A stretch of DNA of 28,940 bases from an uncultured Christensenella sp. (GCA_910579525.1 CAJTUK010000010.1:1-28940), one strand, 5' to 3'; shown: positions 12,643-21,068, counted from the first letter of the stretch. Notes: generated by a model not told the origin, from the sequence alone. Numbers and translations are program-made.

Positions 12643-13034
12643 TGTATGTTTTTCGTCTTTGCTGTATTGCGGTAATTACCGCGGTAAGCGCGTTTATATT
12701 AAAAAGCCACAAGTCCGAACTGGTTCCGCTTTGTTTAACTGCGGGCGGGATATTAATCTTTTTGTATGCGTTCGATTATCTTGCGGAGAGTATAGAATTT
12801 ATTAAGCAATTTTCACAAACGACGGGAATTGACAACGAAATAATTCGTACGGTTTTTAAAATTATAGGTATCGGATTTATAATCGAGCTTACCGCAGGGT
12901 CGGTAAAAGAACTGGGATTTGAGGGGGTAGCGGATAAACTGATATTATGCGGAAAAATAATTCTGTTCGTTGCTGCTATCCCTATACTGTCAAGCGCATA
13001 CAAAATAATAGTTTCACTGATAAATCTCGTATAA
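12642..13034 (+). CDS. spoIIIAD: Stage III sporulation protein AD
   Basis: 130 residues with four predicted membrane segments, related in plan to SpoIIIAC, including the ELTAGSVKELGFEGVADKL loop typical of the family. It overlaps its neighbours on both sides: 1 base with spoIIIAC and 88 bases with the predicted start of spoIIIAE. A channel membrane component. Confidence 0.92.
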   Translation: MYVFRLCCIAVITAVSAFILKSHKSELVPLCLTAGGILIFLYAFDYLAESIEFIKQFSQTTGIDNEIIRTVFKIIGIGFIIELTAGSVKELGFEGVADKLILCGKIILFVAAIPILSSAYKIIVSLINLV

Positions 13035-14209
13035 TTAAACTTGCGGCAATTCTCGTACTGGCGGTTATCGCCGCGATTCTCGTGTGCGTGGGCGGGACGG
13101 CGTTTGCCGCCGACGAAGGCAGGCAAGAGTTAAGCGAGAGTATTAAAAAACTATTACAGGACCTTGATTTATCCGATTTGCAAAATTATCTTGACCAAAA
13201 TGCCGACAGTTACCTGTTTAATTTTGGCGGTACTGCAAAGGAAATTATCGAATATCTTGTAGGTGGAAACCTTTCTACCGATTATACGGGTTATATTAAC
13301 GAACTGTTTTCGATTATTTTCAAGGACGTAATAAGTCTTATACCGGCGTTTGCTACCGTAACGGCTATTTCGCTGTTGTCTGCTGTGGTAAGTTCTGCGG
13401 AAGGAACTATAATAGGCAAGTCTATTTCAAAAATAGTGCATCTTGCCTGTTATTCCGTAATTATAGTAATCATTTCTTCTATGCTGACCGGCGTCGTTAC
13501 CGGTTGCGTTGAGTGCATAAACGGCGTAAGGAAGCAAATTGAAATAATTACTCCGATACTTGCGACTTTGACGGTTTTAACAGGCGGCACGGGTTCGGCG
13601 GCAATTTACCAGCCTTCTGCAATCTTTTTGTCCGGCGGCGCAGTCGAAATAGTAAGCAACTTTATATTTCCCGCAACTATTGGCGTAATTGTTTTGAATT
13701 TTATGTCAAAGTTTAACCCGCAAATGTCTTTTTCGGGTGTTACTAATCTATTAAAAAGCTTAATGAAATGGGTTATAGGGATTACAGTAACCGTATTCAG
13801 CATATTTATTACAGCGCAGAGTTCGGCTTCTTCCTTATTCGACGGGATATTGTTCAAAGCAACGAAATACGTTATAGGCAATTCTGTTCCCATTGTGGGG
13901 AATTTTTTATCAAGCGGATTCGATATGTTGCAGTCTGCGGGGCTCTTAATAAAAAGTTCGGTTGGCACGTGCGGCATAGTTTTACTTTTGTTCGAAATAA
14001 TTCAGCCTGTAATTTTGCTGGTCGCGTTCTCGATAATTTTAAAAATTGCTGGGGCGATTGTGCAGCCTTTAGGTGAAAACACTTTATATTCACTATTGTC
14101 CGATTTATCAAAGGATATCGAATATTTTATTGCAGGGCTTTTGACCGTTGCGTTTATGTACGCGCTTGTAATCATGCTGATAATAAATTCTGCAAACTGT
14201 TTTATATGA
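12947..14209 (+). CDS. spoIIIAE: Stage III sporulation protein AE
   Basis: The largest channel membrane protein, about 420 residues from the ATG at 12947. A hydrophobic signal-like segment (about 30-53, ending GTAFAADE) is followed by a soluble stretch and then multiple transmembrane helices, as in SpoIIIAE. The start is uncertain: ATG 12947 lies 88 bases inside spoIIIAD and no nearer ATG, GTG or TTG precedes the signal segment. The first 25 residues (MRKNNSVRCCYPYTVKRIQN region) are unusual for the family, so a non-canonical start near 13010-13040 is possible. Confidence 0.9.
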   Translation: MRKNNSVRCCYPYTVKRIQNNSFTDKSRIIKLAAILVLAVIAAILVCVGGTAFAADEGRQELSESIKKLLQDLDLSDLQNYLDQNADSYLFNFGGTAKEIIEYLVGGNLSTDYTGYINELFSIIFKDVISLIPAFATVTAISLLSAVVSSAEGTIIGKSISKIVHLACYSVIIVIISSMLTGVVTGCVECINGVRKQIEIITPILATLTVLTGGTGSAAIYQPSAIFLSGGAVEIVSNFIFPATIGVIVLNFMSKFNPQMSFSGVTNLLKSLMKWVIGITVTVFSIFITAQSSASSLFDGILFKATKYVIGNSVPIVGNFLSSGFDMLQSAGLLIKSSVGTCGIVLLLFEIIQPVILLVAFSIILKIAGAIVQPLGENTLYSLLSDLSKDIEYFIAGLLTVAFMYALVIMLIINSANCFI

Positions 14210-14640
14210 AAGTATATTTGCTTACCGCGGCGGGAGTTATTTTTCTGTCGGTAGTTGTTTCTCTATTAATTCCGGAGGGAAAACTTCATAAATCGGTTAC
14301 GTTTGTAATGCGATTAATATGTATAGTTGTACTGATACAACCGGTTACGGGAATTTTTAAAATAGGCGATTCTGCAACTTCAACCGAGTTTTTCGATTAC
14401 GAGTATGTATGCGGCGTTTACGCCGAGCATCAGAGCGGAGAGCTTGAAAAACTCATTGAAAAAGAATTCGACGTTTCAGCCGAGTGTGACGTTAAAGTAG
14501 AGTATTCCGCGGGAGAATTCAAAGTTTCCGGAGTGAATGTTCAGATAGATGAAAATAACTTGAAATTAATTGATGAAATTCAAGCATATTTGGACGGGTT
14601 GAAATATATAAATATAACAGTATATGCGAAAAGTACTTAA
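14206..14640 (+). CDS. spoIIIAF: Stage III sporulation protein AF
   Basis: 144 residues: two N-terminal membrane helices (about 3-23 and 33-50), then a soluble domain ending in a beta-alpha fold of the type shared by the SpoIIIAF to AH proteins (EYSAGEFKVSGVNVQI). It overlaps spoIIIAE by 4 bases and spoIIIAG by 17 bases. Thought to be part of the ring stack in the intermembrane space. Confidence 0.9.
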   Translation: MKVYLLTAAGVIFLSVVVSLLIPEGKLHKSVTFVMRLICIVVLIQPVTGIFKIGDSATSTEFFDYEYVCGVYAEHQSGELEKLIEKEFDVSAECDVKVEYSAGEFKVSGVNVQIDENNLKLIDEIQAYLDGLKYINITVYAKST

Positions 14641-14986
14641 TTTCGTTAACGATAATAAAAAAATAATTATAGTAGTCGTTTTGATTATCATTCTAATAGG
14701 CACTATTTATTTTATAAATAAATCGCAGGAGAAGGATAAGCAGACGTCCGTAGGTACGGCACAAAAAAGCAATGCCGAAATCAAGTTGGCGGGAATTTTG
14801 ACTTCGATAGACGGAGTAGGCGCTGCCGACGTTATGATTAACGAGGGCGACAAAGGTATTTTAGGGGTCGTAATAGTGTGCGAAGGCGCCGATAATATTA
14901 TGACCAGAAGCGATATTTTGAACGCGGTTTCCACAGCGTTGAACGTGGATAAAAATTTGATAGCAATTTATTCAATGAATAATTAA
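14624..14986 (+). CDS. spoIIIAG: Stage III sporulation protein AG (short)
   Basis: 120 residues: a short cytoplasmic N-terminus, one transmembrane helix (about 12-30), and a soluble ring-building domain with GVGAADVMINEGDKGILGVVIVCEGADN split by the family pattern of alternating strands and helix. Bacillus SpoIIIAG is much longer (about 229 residues); the extra region there is absent here, so the ring could be simpler. A channel ring component between the two membranes. Confidence 0.88.
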   Translation: MRKVLNFVNDNKKIIIVVVLIIILIGTIYFINKSQEKDKQTSVGTAQKSNAEIKLAGILTSIDGVGAADVMINEGDKGILGVVIVCEGADNIMTRSDILNAVSTALNVDKNLIAIYSMNN

Positions 14987-14998
14987 GGAGATATATAT

Positions 14999-15490
14999 AT
15001 GTCTAAAAAGAAAAAAATCATTATCATGTCCTCACTTGTATTTTTACTCGCGCTTACCGCAGTTTTAAACGTACTGCTTGCCACAAACGTTATAGCTTCC
15101 GGTAATTCGAACGCGGCTGTAACCACGTCGAATTATTTTACGACTTTCCGTTCTGAAAGATCGACTACCCGCAGTGAAGAGCTTATCCAGCTTGACAGCG
15201 TAATCGCTCTTTATGAAGAAGACAGCGACAAGTATAAAGAAGCGGTTAATCTTAAACTTAAAATAGTCGAGATGATGGAAAACGAGCTTATGCTTGAAAC
15301 GCTTATCAAATCCCGCGGATTTTCAGATGCGGTAGTCTCTATAGGAATGGACAGCGATAATGTTAATGTTTTCGTGAATTCCAACGAATTGGACTACAAT
15401 ACGGCTATGTCTATATATACTATGTTGAAGGACGAAGTCGGTGTTGCCCCCGGAAGTATAATAATTTTACCTGTTTATTCGCAAGTTTAA
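14999..15490 (+). CDS. spoIIIAH: Stage III sporulation protein AH
   Basis: 163 residues with one N-terminal transmembrane helix (about 6-30) and a YscJ/FliF-like ring-building domain in the C-terminal half (ETLIKSRGFSDAVVSIGM, then MYTMLKDEV-like helix and strand). In Bacillus it binds SpoIIQ from the forespore side to zip the two membranes. Shorter than the Bacillus protein (218 residues). It has the best ribosome binding site of the operon (AAGGAG at 14985-14990). Confidence 0.92.
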   Translation: MSKKKKIIIMSSLVFLLALTAVLNVLLATNVIASGNSNAAVTTSNYFTTFRSERSTTRSEELIQLDSVIALYEEDSDKYKEAVNLKLKIVEMMENELMLETLIKSRGFSDAVVSIGMDSDNVNVFVNSNELDYNTAMSIYTMLKDEVGVAPGSIIILPVYSQV

Positions 15491-15499
15491 TATAAATAT

Positions 15500-15528
15500 T
15501 TGCAAAATTTTTAATTACGTGTTATACT
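15500..15528 (+). promoter_or_regulatory. Promoter of the Asp23-nusB-folD-ispA segment
   Basis: TTGCAA (15500-15505), 17-base spacer, TATACT (15523-15528), 20 bases before an ATG that has a proper AAGGAG site. This separates housekeeping expression from the sporulation operon upstream. Confidence 0.7.
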
Positions 15529-15548
15529 AATACAAAGGAGAAAGTCAA

Positions 15549-15881
15549 ATGGCACACATCAGGCACGATCCTACGGCTACGCAAAAGGGAAAAATAACTT
15601 ATAATTCGGGAATAGTCAGCGGTATAGTAGCTATAGCCATAAACGAAGTTGAGGGAGTAACGCTTTTAAACAACAAAAACAAGGGCGTAAAACTTAATTT
15701 CGAAAAAAACGGAATAGTCGCCGACATAAGCGTTAAAGTTGACAGTAACAGCAACGTTTCCGCACTTGCCTTTAAAATACAGCAATCAATAAAACATAAC
15801 GTTGAGTCAATGACCAGTTACAAGGTTGCTAAAATAGACGTTCACATTCAAGACGTCAATTTCCCTGACGCGGCAATATAA
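15549..15881 (+). CDS. Asp23/Gls24-family protein (YqhY-like)
   Basis: 110 residues with the family core GIVSGIVAIAINEVEGVTLL and the closing strand KIDVHIQDVNFP. Asp23 proteins are small cytoplasmic, envelope- or metabolism-linked proteins; the copy at this locus in Firmicutes corresponds to YqhY, linked to control of acetyl-CoA carboxylase. In Bacillus accB and accC lie beside it, but here both are missing and the gene follows spoIIIAH directly. Confidence 0.88.
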   Translation: MAHIRHDPTATQKGKITYNSGIVSGIVAIAINEVEGVTLLNNKNKGVKLNFEKNGIVADISVKVDSNSNVSALAFKIQQSIKHNVESMTSYKVAKIDVHIQDVNFPDAAI

Positions 15882-15891
15882 TAAAATTACG

Positions 15892-15919
15892 ATATTCCCT
15901 TAAATTTTTAAGGGAATAT
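15892..15919. terminator. Symmetrical hairpin before nusB
   Basis: Perfect 13-base arms starting ATATTCCCTTAAA (15892-15904) and TTTAAGGGAATAT (15907-15919). There is no long T-run on the plus strand (TTGTTG follows), so it may attenuate rather than fully stop transcription into nusB, which encodes an antitermination factor. Confidence 0.55.
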
Positions 15920-15935
15920 TTGTTGTAGGTTAAAT

Positions 15936-16325
15936 ATGAGAACAAAAGCGAGAGAAGTAGTTTTTCAAATTGTGTTTGCATCGCGTTTCGAGGGCGCGGA
16001 CGAGGGGTTAAAGCGTGCGCTTTATAAAAAGGAGAAACTCACGGCCGACGATATTTCTTATGCGGAAAACGTTTTATCTTTAATTGAAGCGCATTCGGCG
16101 GAGCTTTCGGGAATTATAGACAAGCGTTCGGTAGCGTTTCCCGAATCCCGCCTGTTTCCGGCAGATAAAAGCATAATTTTGGTTGCGCTTGCGGAAATAC
16201 TTTATGTTCAGGATGTGCCGAAAGCGGTTTCTGTAAACGAGGCGGCCAACATTGCGTCTAAATATTCGTCTGCAAAGAGCGCGTCATTCGTTTCGGGTAT
16301 TCTGTCGGAGGTTGAAAAGGGTTAA
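15936..16325 (+). CDS. nusB: Transcription antitermination factor NusB
   Basis: Binds boxA RNA with NusE (S10) to support antitermination, mainly of rRNA operons. 129 residues, all-helical, with the N-terminal TKAREVVFQIVFA and the C-terminal VAFPE, DKSIILVALAEILY, VPKAVSVNEAANIASKYSS and FVSGIL signatures. It overlaps folD by one base (TAATG). The ribosome binding site is weak. A hairpin 16 bases upstream may make expression partly dependent on read-through. Confidence 0.92.
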   Translation: MRTKAREVVFQIVFASRFEGADEGLKRALYKKEKLTADDISYAENVLSLIEAHSAELSGIIDKRSVAFPESRLFPADKSIILVALAEILYVQDVPKAVSVNEAANIASKYSSAKSASFVSGILSEVEKG

Positions 16326-17179
16326 TGTGCGTGTTAATTGACGGTAAGGCGTTGGCTTCTGAAATGCGCAAGCAAATTAAAGATGGCGTAACTACATACA
16401 AAATGCGACACGAGCGCGATATAGGGCTTGCCGTAATTATGGTAGGCGAAAATCCCGCTTCAGCTATATATGTACGCAACAAAATAAAAGCGTGTGAAGA
16501 GGTGGGTATAAAATCGTTTGCAATTTACTTGCCTGCAAACATTGACCAGAAAGAACTTGAAGCACAAGTTAAATCACTTGCCGCCGATAAGAATATTGAC
16601 GGTATTCTCGTCCAGTTGCCGCTTCCTGCGCATATTTGTGCGGACGAGGTTTTAAAACTGGTTCCCGCGGCAAAAGACGTTGACGGATTTTCTGCCGAAA
16701 ATGTCGGGAAACTTTGTCTCAACGGAGAAAGTCTTGTGGCGTGCACGCCAAACGGCGTAATGAAAATGCTCGAAAAGTACGATGTGAATCCTGCCGGTAA
16801 AAGGGCGGTTGTGGTCGGCAGATCTAATATAGTTGGTAAACCGATGGCTATGCTTTTGCTTAATGCCGACGCAACGGTTACCGTGTGTCACAGTAAAACC
16901 GAAAATCTAAAAGAAGAATGCAAAAAAGCCGACATAGTAGTTGCCGCCGTCGGCAAGGCTAAATTTATAACCGCCGATATGGTAAAAGATAATGCCGTAG
17001 TTATTGACGTTGGAATGAACCGCGACGAAAACGGTAAACTTTGCGGCGACGTTGATTTTGAAAATGTTAAAGAGAAATGCTCATATATTACACCCGTTCC
17101 CGGTGGCGTGGGGCCGATGACAATAACCATGTTAATGTACAATACGCTTAAAGCGGCTTGTTTGGGAGATAAACTTTGA
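16325..17179 (+). CDS. folD: Bifunctional methylene-THF dehydrogenase / cyclohydrolase
   Basis: Interconverts 5,10-methylene-THF and 10-formyl-THF in one-carbon metabolism. 284 residues, full length. The catalytic Tyr and Lys are in YVRNK (49-53); folate-binding signatures are DGILVQLPLP (92-101) and KDVDGF (117-122); the nucleotide-binding loop is VVGRSNIVGKP; PVPGGVGPMT lies near the C-terminus. It overlaps nusB by one base and ispA by four. The genes xseA and xseB, which usually lie between folD and ispA in Firmicutes, are absent here. Confidence 0.96.
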   Translation: MCVLIDGKALASEMRKQIKDGVTTYKMRHERDIGLAVIMVGENPASAIYVRNKIKACEEVGIKSFAIYLPANIDQKELEAQVKSLAADKNIDGILVQLPLPAHICADEVLKLVPAAKDVDGFSAENVGKLCLNGESLVACTPNGVMKMLEKYDVNPAGKRAVVVGRSNIVGKPMAMLLLNADATVTVCHSKTENLKEECKKADIVVAAVGKAKFITADMVKDNAVVIDVGMNRDENGKLCGDVDFENVKEKCSYITPVPGGVGPMTITMLMYNTLKAACLGDKL

Positions 17180-18051
17180 CTTTCCGTGATAAATACGAGC
17201 TTTATGCAGTTGAATTCAACCGCAGTCTTGAAAAATTTTGCAATAATCTTGATTGCCGCCCGCAAGTTCTATGTGACAGTTTAAAATACAGTTTAAATCT
17301 CGGCGGCAAGAGAGTGCGCCCCGTGCTTATGTTTGCGGCGGCGGATTTGCTTGGTGTTGAAAGACGAAAACTTGCAGGATTTGCGCTTGCCTTGGAACTA
17401 ATTCATACCTATTCACTTGTTCACGACGATTTGCCGGAAATGGATAACGATGATTTTCGGCGCGGAAAACCTTCAAATCATAAGGTGTACGGCGTTGGGA
17501 ATGCGGTTTTAGCCGGCGACGGGCTTTTAAACACTGCGTATTCGCTTCTTTTAAAAGAGTGTAAAAACGGTTCCGACTATATTTCCGCAAGTGAATTTGT
17601 CTGCGATTCGGCAGGGATTTATGGAATGATTGCGGGGCAGTCGGCTGATTTGATGCATGAAAACGATAAAAGCTACAACGAGGCGACGCTTGATTTCATT
17701 TATGAAAATAAGACGGGTAAGCTTATTACCGCGTCGGTTGTGGTGCCTAGCATACTCTGCGGCGGCAGATGTTATTCCGAATTGAAAGCGTTCGGGCGTG
17801 ACCTTGGGTTATTATTTCAGATTACAGACGATATTCTCGACGTTGAAGGAAATTTCAACGAATTGGGTAAGAGTATAGGTAAGGACGGAGAAGAGGGAAA
17901 ATATACTTCGGTAGGCGTTTATGGGTTGGACGGCGCCAAACTTCGGGCAGATGTTCTTGCACAGCGTTGTCGCGCGCTGTTGGAAGGAATTGACGGCGAC
18001 GGCGAATTTTTAAGTAAATTTGTTGATTTTGTTCGCACGAGAAGCGCGTAA
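17176..18051 (+). CDS. ispA: Farnesyl/geranyl diphosphate synthase
   Basis: Condenses isopentenyl diphosphate with allylic diphosphates to give farnesyl diphosphate, feeding undecaprenyl phosphate and quinone synthesis. 291 residues from a TTG start that overlaps the folD stop (TTGA). The first Asp-rich motif is DDLPEMD (84-90) and the second DDILD (218-222); GGKRVRP (43-49) binds diphosphate. The LVHDD context matches short-chain synthases. The OLE RNA follows directly downstream. Confidence 0.95.
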   Translation: MTFRDKYELYAVEFNRSLEKFCNNLDCRPQVLCDSLKYSLNLGGKRVRPVLMFAAADLLGVERRKLAGFALALELIHTYSLVHDDLPEMDNDDFRRGKPSNHKVYGVGNAVLAGDGLLNTAYSLLLKECKNGSDYISASEFVCDSAGIYGMIAGQSADLMHENDKSYNEATLDFIYENKTGKLITASVVVPSILCGGRCYSELKAFGRDLGLLFQITDDILDVEGNFNELGKSIGKDGEEGKYTSVGVYGLDGAKLRADVLAQRCRALLEGIDGDGEFLSKFVDFVRTRSA

Positions 18052-18060
18052 AAAAGATTA

Positions 18061-18089
18061 TTGACAAAGCATATTGCATATGATATAAT
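18061..18089 (+). promoter_or_regulatory. Strong promoter for OLE RNA
   Basis: TTGACA (18061-18066), 17-base spacer, TATAAT (18084-18089), a perfect consensus promoter beginning 9 bases after the ispA stop. It predicts an RNA start near 18096, just before the terminal stem of the RNA. Confidence 0.88.
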
Positions 18090-18095
18090 TATATA

Positions 18096-18656
18096 AACGA
18101 ATATAGTGGTGCAGTATTCTAGTCAGTTTTCATTGAACCGAAGACGGGGGTAAAATACCGTTAAAGGGCATATCGATGAAGTTTCTGGTGTTTGCTTGCT
18201 TTGCCAAAAGTGGGTGAATGCTGGGAGTAAAGGATTATGGGAGCTAGGTAACGGCATACCGCAGCCCACCCCATTTTCCGTGGAGGCGCACAACCTTTAA
18301 ACGGCGGTGCGTATAAACCTGCTGTCAGGCGAAAGCTTGGTACAGAGTAGCCTGCCTTGAGTGAAGACAGCGGATAACAGACCCGCGGTGATTTCCGTTC
18401 GGCCGGACGGGGTTTGCCTATTGCTGTTTGAAATTGTCGTTTGCAAAAGAGGATTAGCTCAATGAAAATTGTCAATGAAAGATTCTAGACTGTCTTTATA
18501 TTAGAGATTACGGTGTGGACTAAGTGGTAATTCGGTTATGCGCAAGCGTCCGTGCTCTTAAAAGGAAACTGCTTCTTCGGCGACGGGAAGTGAGGGCGGG
18601 GGAAATCCTACCGAACCTAAGCCGCAAAGTTTATTTAATATAAACCACTATATTGT
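18096..18656 (+). ncRNA. ole: OLE RNA (ornate, large, extremophilic)
   Basis: About 560 bases with no credible reading frame lie between ispA and a multi-pass membrane protein gene followed by dxs, exactly where OLE RNA and OapA occur in other Firmicutes. The ends pair perfectly over 11 bases (AATATAGTGGT 18100-18110 with ACCACTATATT 18644-18654), closing one large fold, and the interior is rich in short GC stems unlike the AT-rich gaps elsewhere. OLE RNA forms a membrane-associated ribonucleoprotein with OapA and is linked to tolerance of short-chain alcohols, cold and magnesium stress. RNase P and tmRNA hallmarks were not found. The class call rests on synteny, length and structure, as no covariance model could be run. 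Confidence 0.85.
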
Positions 18657-18699
18657 TTATTATTTATTGCGCTAAAAGGCGCGTAATATATAAATTATT

Positions 18700-19338
18700 A
18701 TGGAAGAAGAAATACAACTGAATTCAAACGCTCACGACGGTAAAGAAAACAAAGAAGAGCCGCCAAATTCTAAAGTTAAGCATACGCATAAAAAGAAAGC
18801 TAAAAAGAAGCACAAATACGCCTGGCTTATATGGGGAATTTCGGTGTTTTTTCTTTCGTTTGCACTTACCGTCGTATTTAGTTTTCTGACTGAAGTAGCA
18901 ATAAAGGACAGCGCTGCTTTTATATGCGTAATAGTGCTGTTCGTCCTTTTGATTTTGAATATAGGGTGCGACGTGCTTGCAAACGCTATTATGTCGTGTA
19001 GTCCGGAAGCGTATCATGCAATGGCTTCGCGTAAAATAAAGGGAGCGAAACGAGCTGTTACTTTTTGCCGTAACGCAAGCAAGCTTTCAAGTATTTTCGC
19101 TGACGTTATCGGGGATATTTGCGGCATTGTCAGCGGTTCGGCGGGCGCGGCGCTCGTCGTTCATATGGCAACTACTGGTTCAACCGAGGCGCTAATTGCC
19201 TCTATCGCAATAAGCGCTATTATTGGCGCGCTTACCGTCGGTGGCAAAGCAATATTTAAATATTTTGCAGTAAAATTCAACAGGCAGATAGTATTCGGGT
19301 TTGCCAGATTTACTACCTTCTTTAAAAAGGAAAGGTAA
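18700..19338 (+). CDS. oapA: OLE-associated membrane protein OapA
   Basis: 212 residues. A lysine/histidine-rich cytoplasmic N-terminus (about 27-42, THKKKAKKKHKYAW) precedes about four membrane segments (about 44-65, 72-97, 140-155 and 163-185). The segment ADVIGDICGIVSGSAGAAL fits the conserved OapA motif with spaced aspartates. OapA binds OLE RNA and anchors it to the membrane. A weak promoter-like pair (TTGCGC 18667-18672, TATAAA 18689-18694) ends 5 bases before the ATG, and no good ribosome binding site is seen. The stop overlaps the dxs start (TAATG). Confidence 0.82.
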   Translation: MEEEIQLNSNAHDGKENKEEPPNSKVKHTHKKKAKKKHKYAWLIWGISVFFLSFALTVVFSFLTEVAIKDSAAFICVIVLFVLLILNIGCDVLANAIMSCSPEAYHAMASRKIKGAKRAVTFCRNASKLSSIFADVIGDICGIVSGSAGAALVVHMATTGSTEALIASIAISAIIGALTVGGKAIFKYFAVKFNRQIVFGFARFTTFFKKER

Positions 19339-21068
19339 TGCTTGAAAATATAACTAAAGAACAACTTAAAAGTATGACTTTAAAAGAGCTTTTGGCTCTT
19401 TGTGAAGAGGCAAGGGAAAAGATTACGTCCACCGTTTTGAAAAACGGCGGACATCTTTCTTCTAATCTCGGAACGGTAGAACTTACCGTTGCGTTGAACT
19501 ATGTATTTGATTTTCCGCACGATAAACTTGTTTTTGATGTCGGGCATCAGTGTTATACACACAAACTGCTTACCGGCAGATACGGTAGATTCGACACTTT
19601 AAGGAAAAAGGACGGAATTTCAGGGTTCCCAAAGAGAGACGAGAGCGTTTACGATTGCTATAACGTGGGGCATGCGGGTACCTCGGTTTCTGCCGCTTTG
19701 GGAATTGCTAAAGCTAGAGACGTAAAGGGTGAAGATTTCAACGTAATAGCTTTGGTTGGCGACGGGTCTTTTAATAATGGGCTGATTTATGAAGCGTTTA
19801 ACAGTTTGAGAATGTTAAATTCAAAAATTTTACTCATTTTAAACGATAACGGTATGTCTATCGCGCCAACGGTAGGAAGTATGCACGAGTATCTTGAAAT
19901 ACTTTGCGAGGATTCGGCTCGTAAAGAAAAAAACGAACGGCATGCTAAAATTTTCGAGCGTTTCGGGTTTGGGTACGACGGTGTGTACGATGGTAACGAC
20001 CTTGAAAAGATGATTGAAAAGCTTACCGAAATCAAGCAAAGGCTTAAATCGGAGTCCGTAATCCTTCATATAGTAACTAAAAAAGGCAAGGGATATTCTT
20101 TTTGTGAAGAGAATCCCGAAGCCACGCACGGAATTTCGAACGGCGCTAACATTGAAAAGGAGTATTCGCAGGTTTTAGGCGATACGCTAACGCGCCTTGC
20201 CGACAAAGACGACAGGATTGTGGCTGTGACCGCAGCTATGACTTCCAGCCTCGGATTATCCGGTTTTTTCGAAAAATATCCAGACCGGTCTGTTGACGTC
20301 GGCATTTGTGAGGAACACGCGACGATTTTGTGCGCTTCTATGGCGACGGAGGGCTTAAAACCTTATTACGCCGTTTATTCGACTTTTTTGCAACGCTCTT
20401 TTGACGAGATTATGATAGATATTTGCGGGCAGAATTTGCCCGTTACGCTCTGCGTTGACAGAGCCGGTGTTTCCGGCGCCGACGGAGAAACGCATCAAGG
20501 GGTTTTTGATTTATCTTTTTTGAGTATGATACCCAACTTGACTATAGCCGCCCCTAAAGATGTGAGTGAATTCGAAGCAATGATTGAATTCAGTGCGGGG
20601 TATAACGCTCCGTTAGCTATTAGGTATCCGCGGGCAGGCAAAAGCATATTCGGAAAAAAAGAAAAAATAGTTTTAGGAAAATGGGAAATACTGACGGGCG
20701 GTATAGTTGAATACGTAATACTTGCTTGTGGAGAAAGGGCTATAACGGAGTCACTGCGCGCAGCGGAAGAACTTGGCAAATTGAAAATAAGTGTTTCTGT
20801 TGTCAATGCGCGTTTTATTAAACCTTTAGACGGGCAAATGCTTGAAAAAATTATAGATAAGCATATCGTTACAGTAGAAGATAATGTTCTTACAGGCGGC
20901 TTCGGTGCACTGGTTAATTCTTATTATGCGCATAGGGGTAAGGTCGTTAAAAATTTTGCTTATCCCGATAAATTTATACCGCAGGGTAGCGTTACGGAGT
21001 TAATGGACGAATACGGAGTAAGCTCGCAGGCAATAGTCGATTATATAAAAGCAAATGAGAATAGATAA
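19338..21068 (+). CDS. dxs: 1-deoxy-D-xylulose-5-phosphate synthase
   Basis: First enzyme of the MEP isoprenoid pathway, joining pyruvate and glyceraldehyde 3-phosphate with thiamine diphosphate. 576 residues, slightly shorter than average. Conserved elements: GGHLSSNLGTVELT (about 37-50), DVGHQCYTHKLLTGR, the cofactor site GDGS (141-144), NDNGMSIAPTVG (169-180), the glutamate region GICEEHA, ADGETHQG and RYPRA. The cofactor-binding motif reads GDGSFNNGLIYEAFN instead of the common GDGALTGGMAYEAMN type, an unusual variant. It overlaps oapA by one base and tlyA by 14 bases. Confidence 0.94.
   Translation: MLENITKEQLKSMTLKELLALCEEAREKITSTVLKNGGHLSSNLGTVELTVALNYVFDFPHDKLVFDVGHQCYTHKLLTGRYGRFDTLRKKDGISGFPKRDESVYDCYNVGHAGTSVSAALGIAKARDVKGEDFNVIALVGDGSFNNGLIYEAFNSLRMLNSKILLILNDNGMSIAPTVGSMHEYLEILCEDSARKEKNERHAKIFERFGFGYDGVYDGNDLEKMIEKLTEIKQRLKSESVILHIVTKKGKGYSFCEENPEATHGISNGANIEKEYSQVLGDTLTRLADKDDRIVAVTAAMTSSLGLSGFFEKYPDRSVDVGICEEHATILCASMATEGLKPYYAVYSTFLQRSFDEIMIDICGQNLPVTLCVDRAGVSGADGETHQGVFDLSFLSMIPNLTIAAPKDVSEFEAMIEFSAGYNAPLAIRYPRAGKSIFGKKEKIVLGKWEILTGGIVEYVILACGERAITESLRAAEELGKLKISVSVVNARFIKPLDGQMLEKIIDKHIVTVEDNVLTGGFGALVNSYYAHRGKVVKNFAYPDKFIPQGSVTELMDEYGVSSQAIVDYIKANENR

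Noticed and set aside
18096..18656. RNase P RNA or tmRNA as identity of the large structured RNA
   Set aside because: The conserved RNase P core and the tmRNA tRNA-like end and tag reading frame were not found, while synteny with ispA, oapA and dxs fits OLE RNA.
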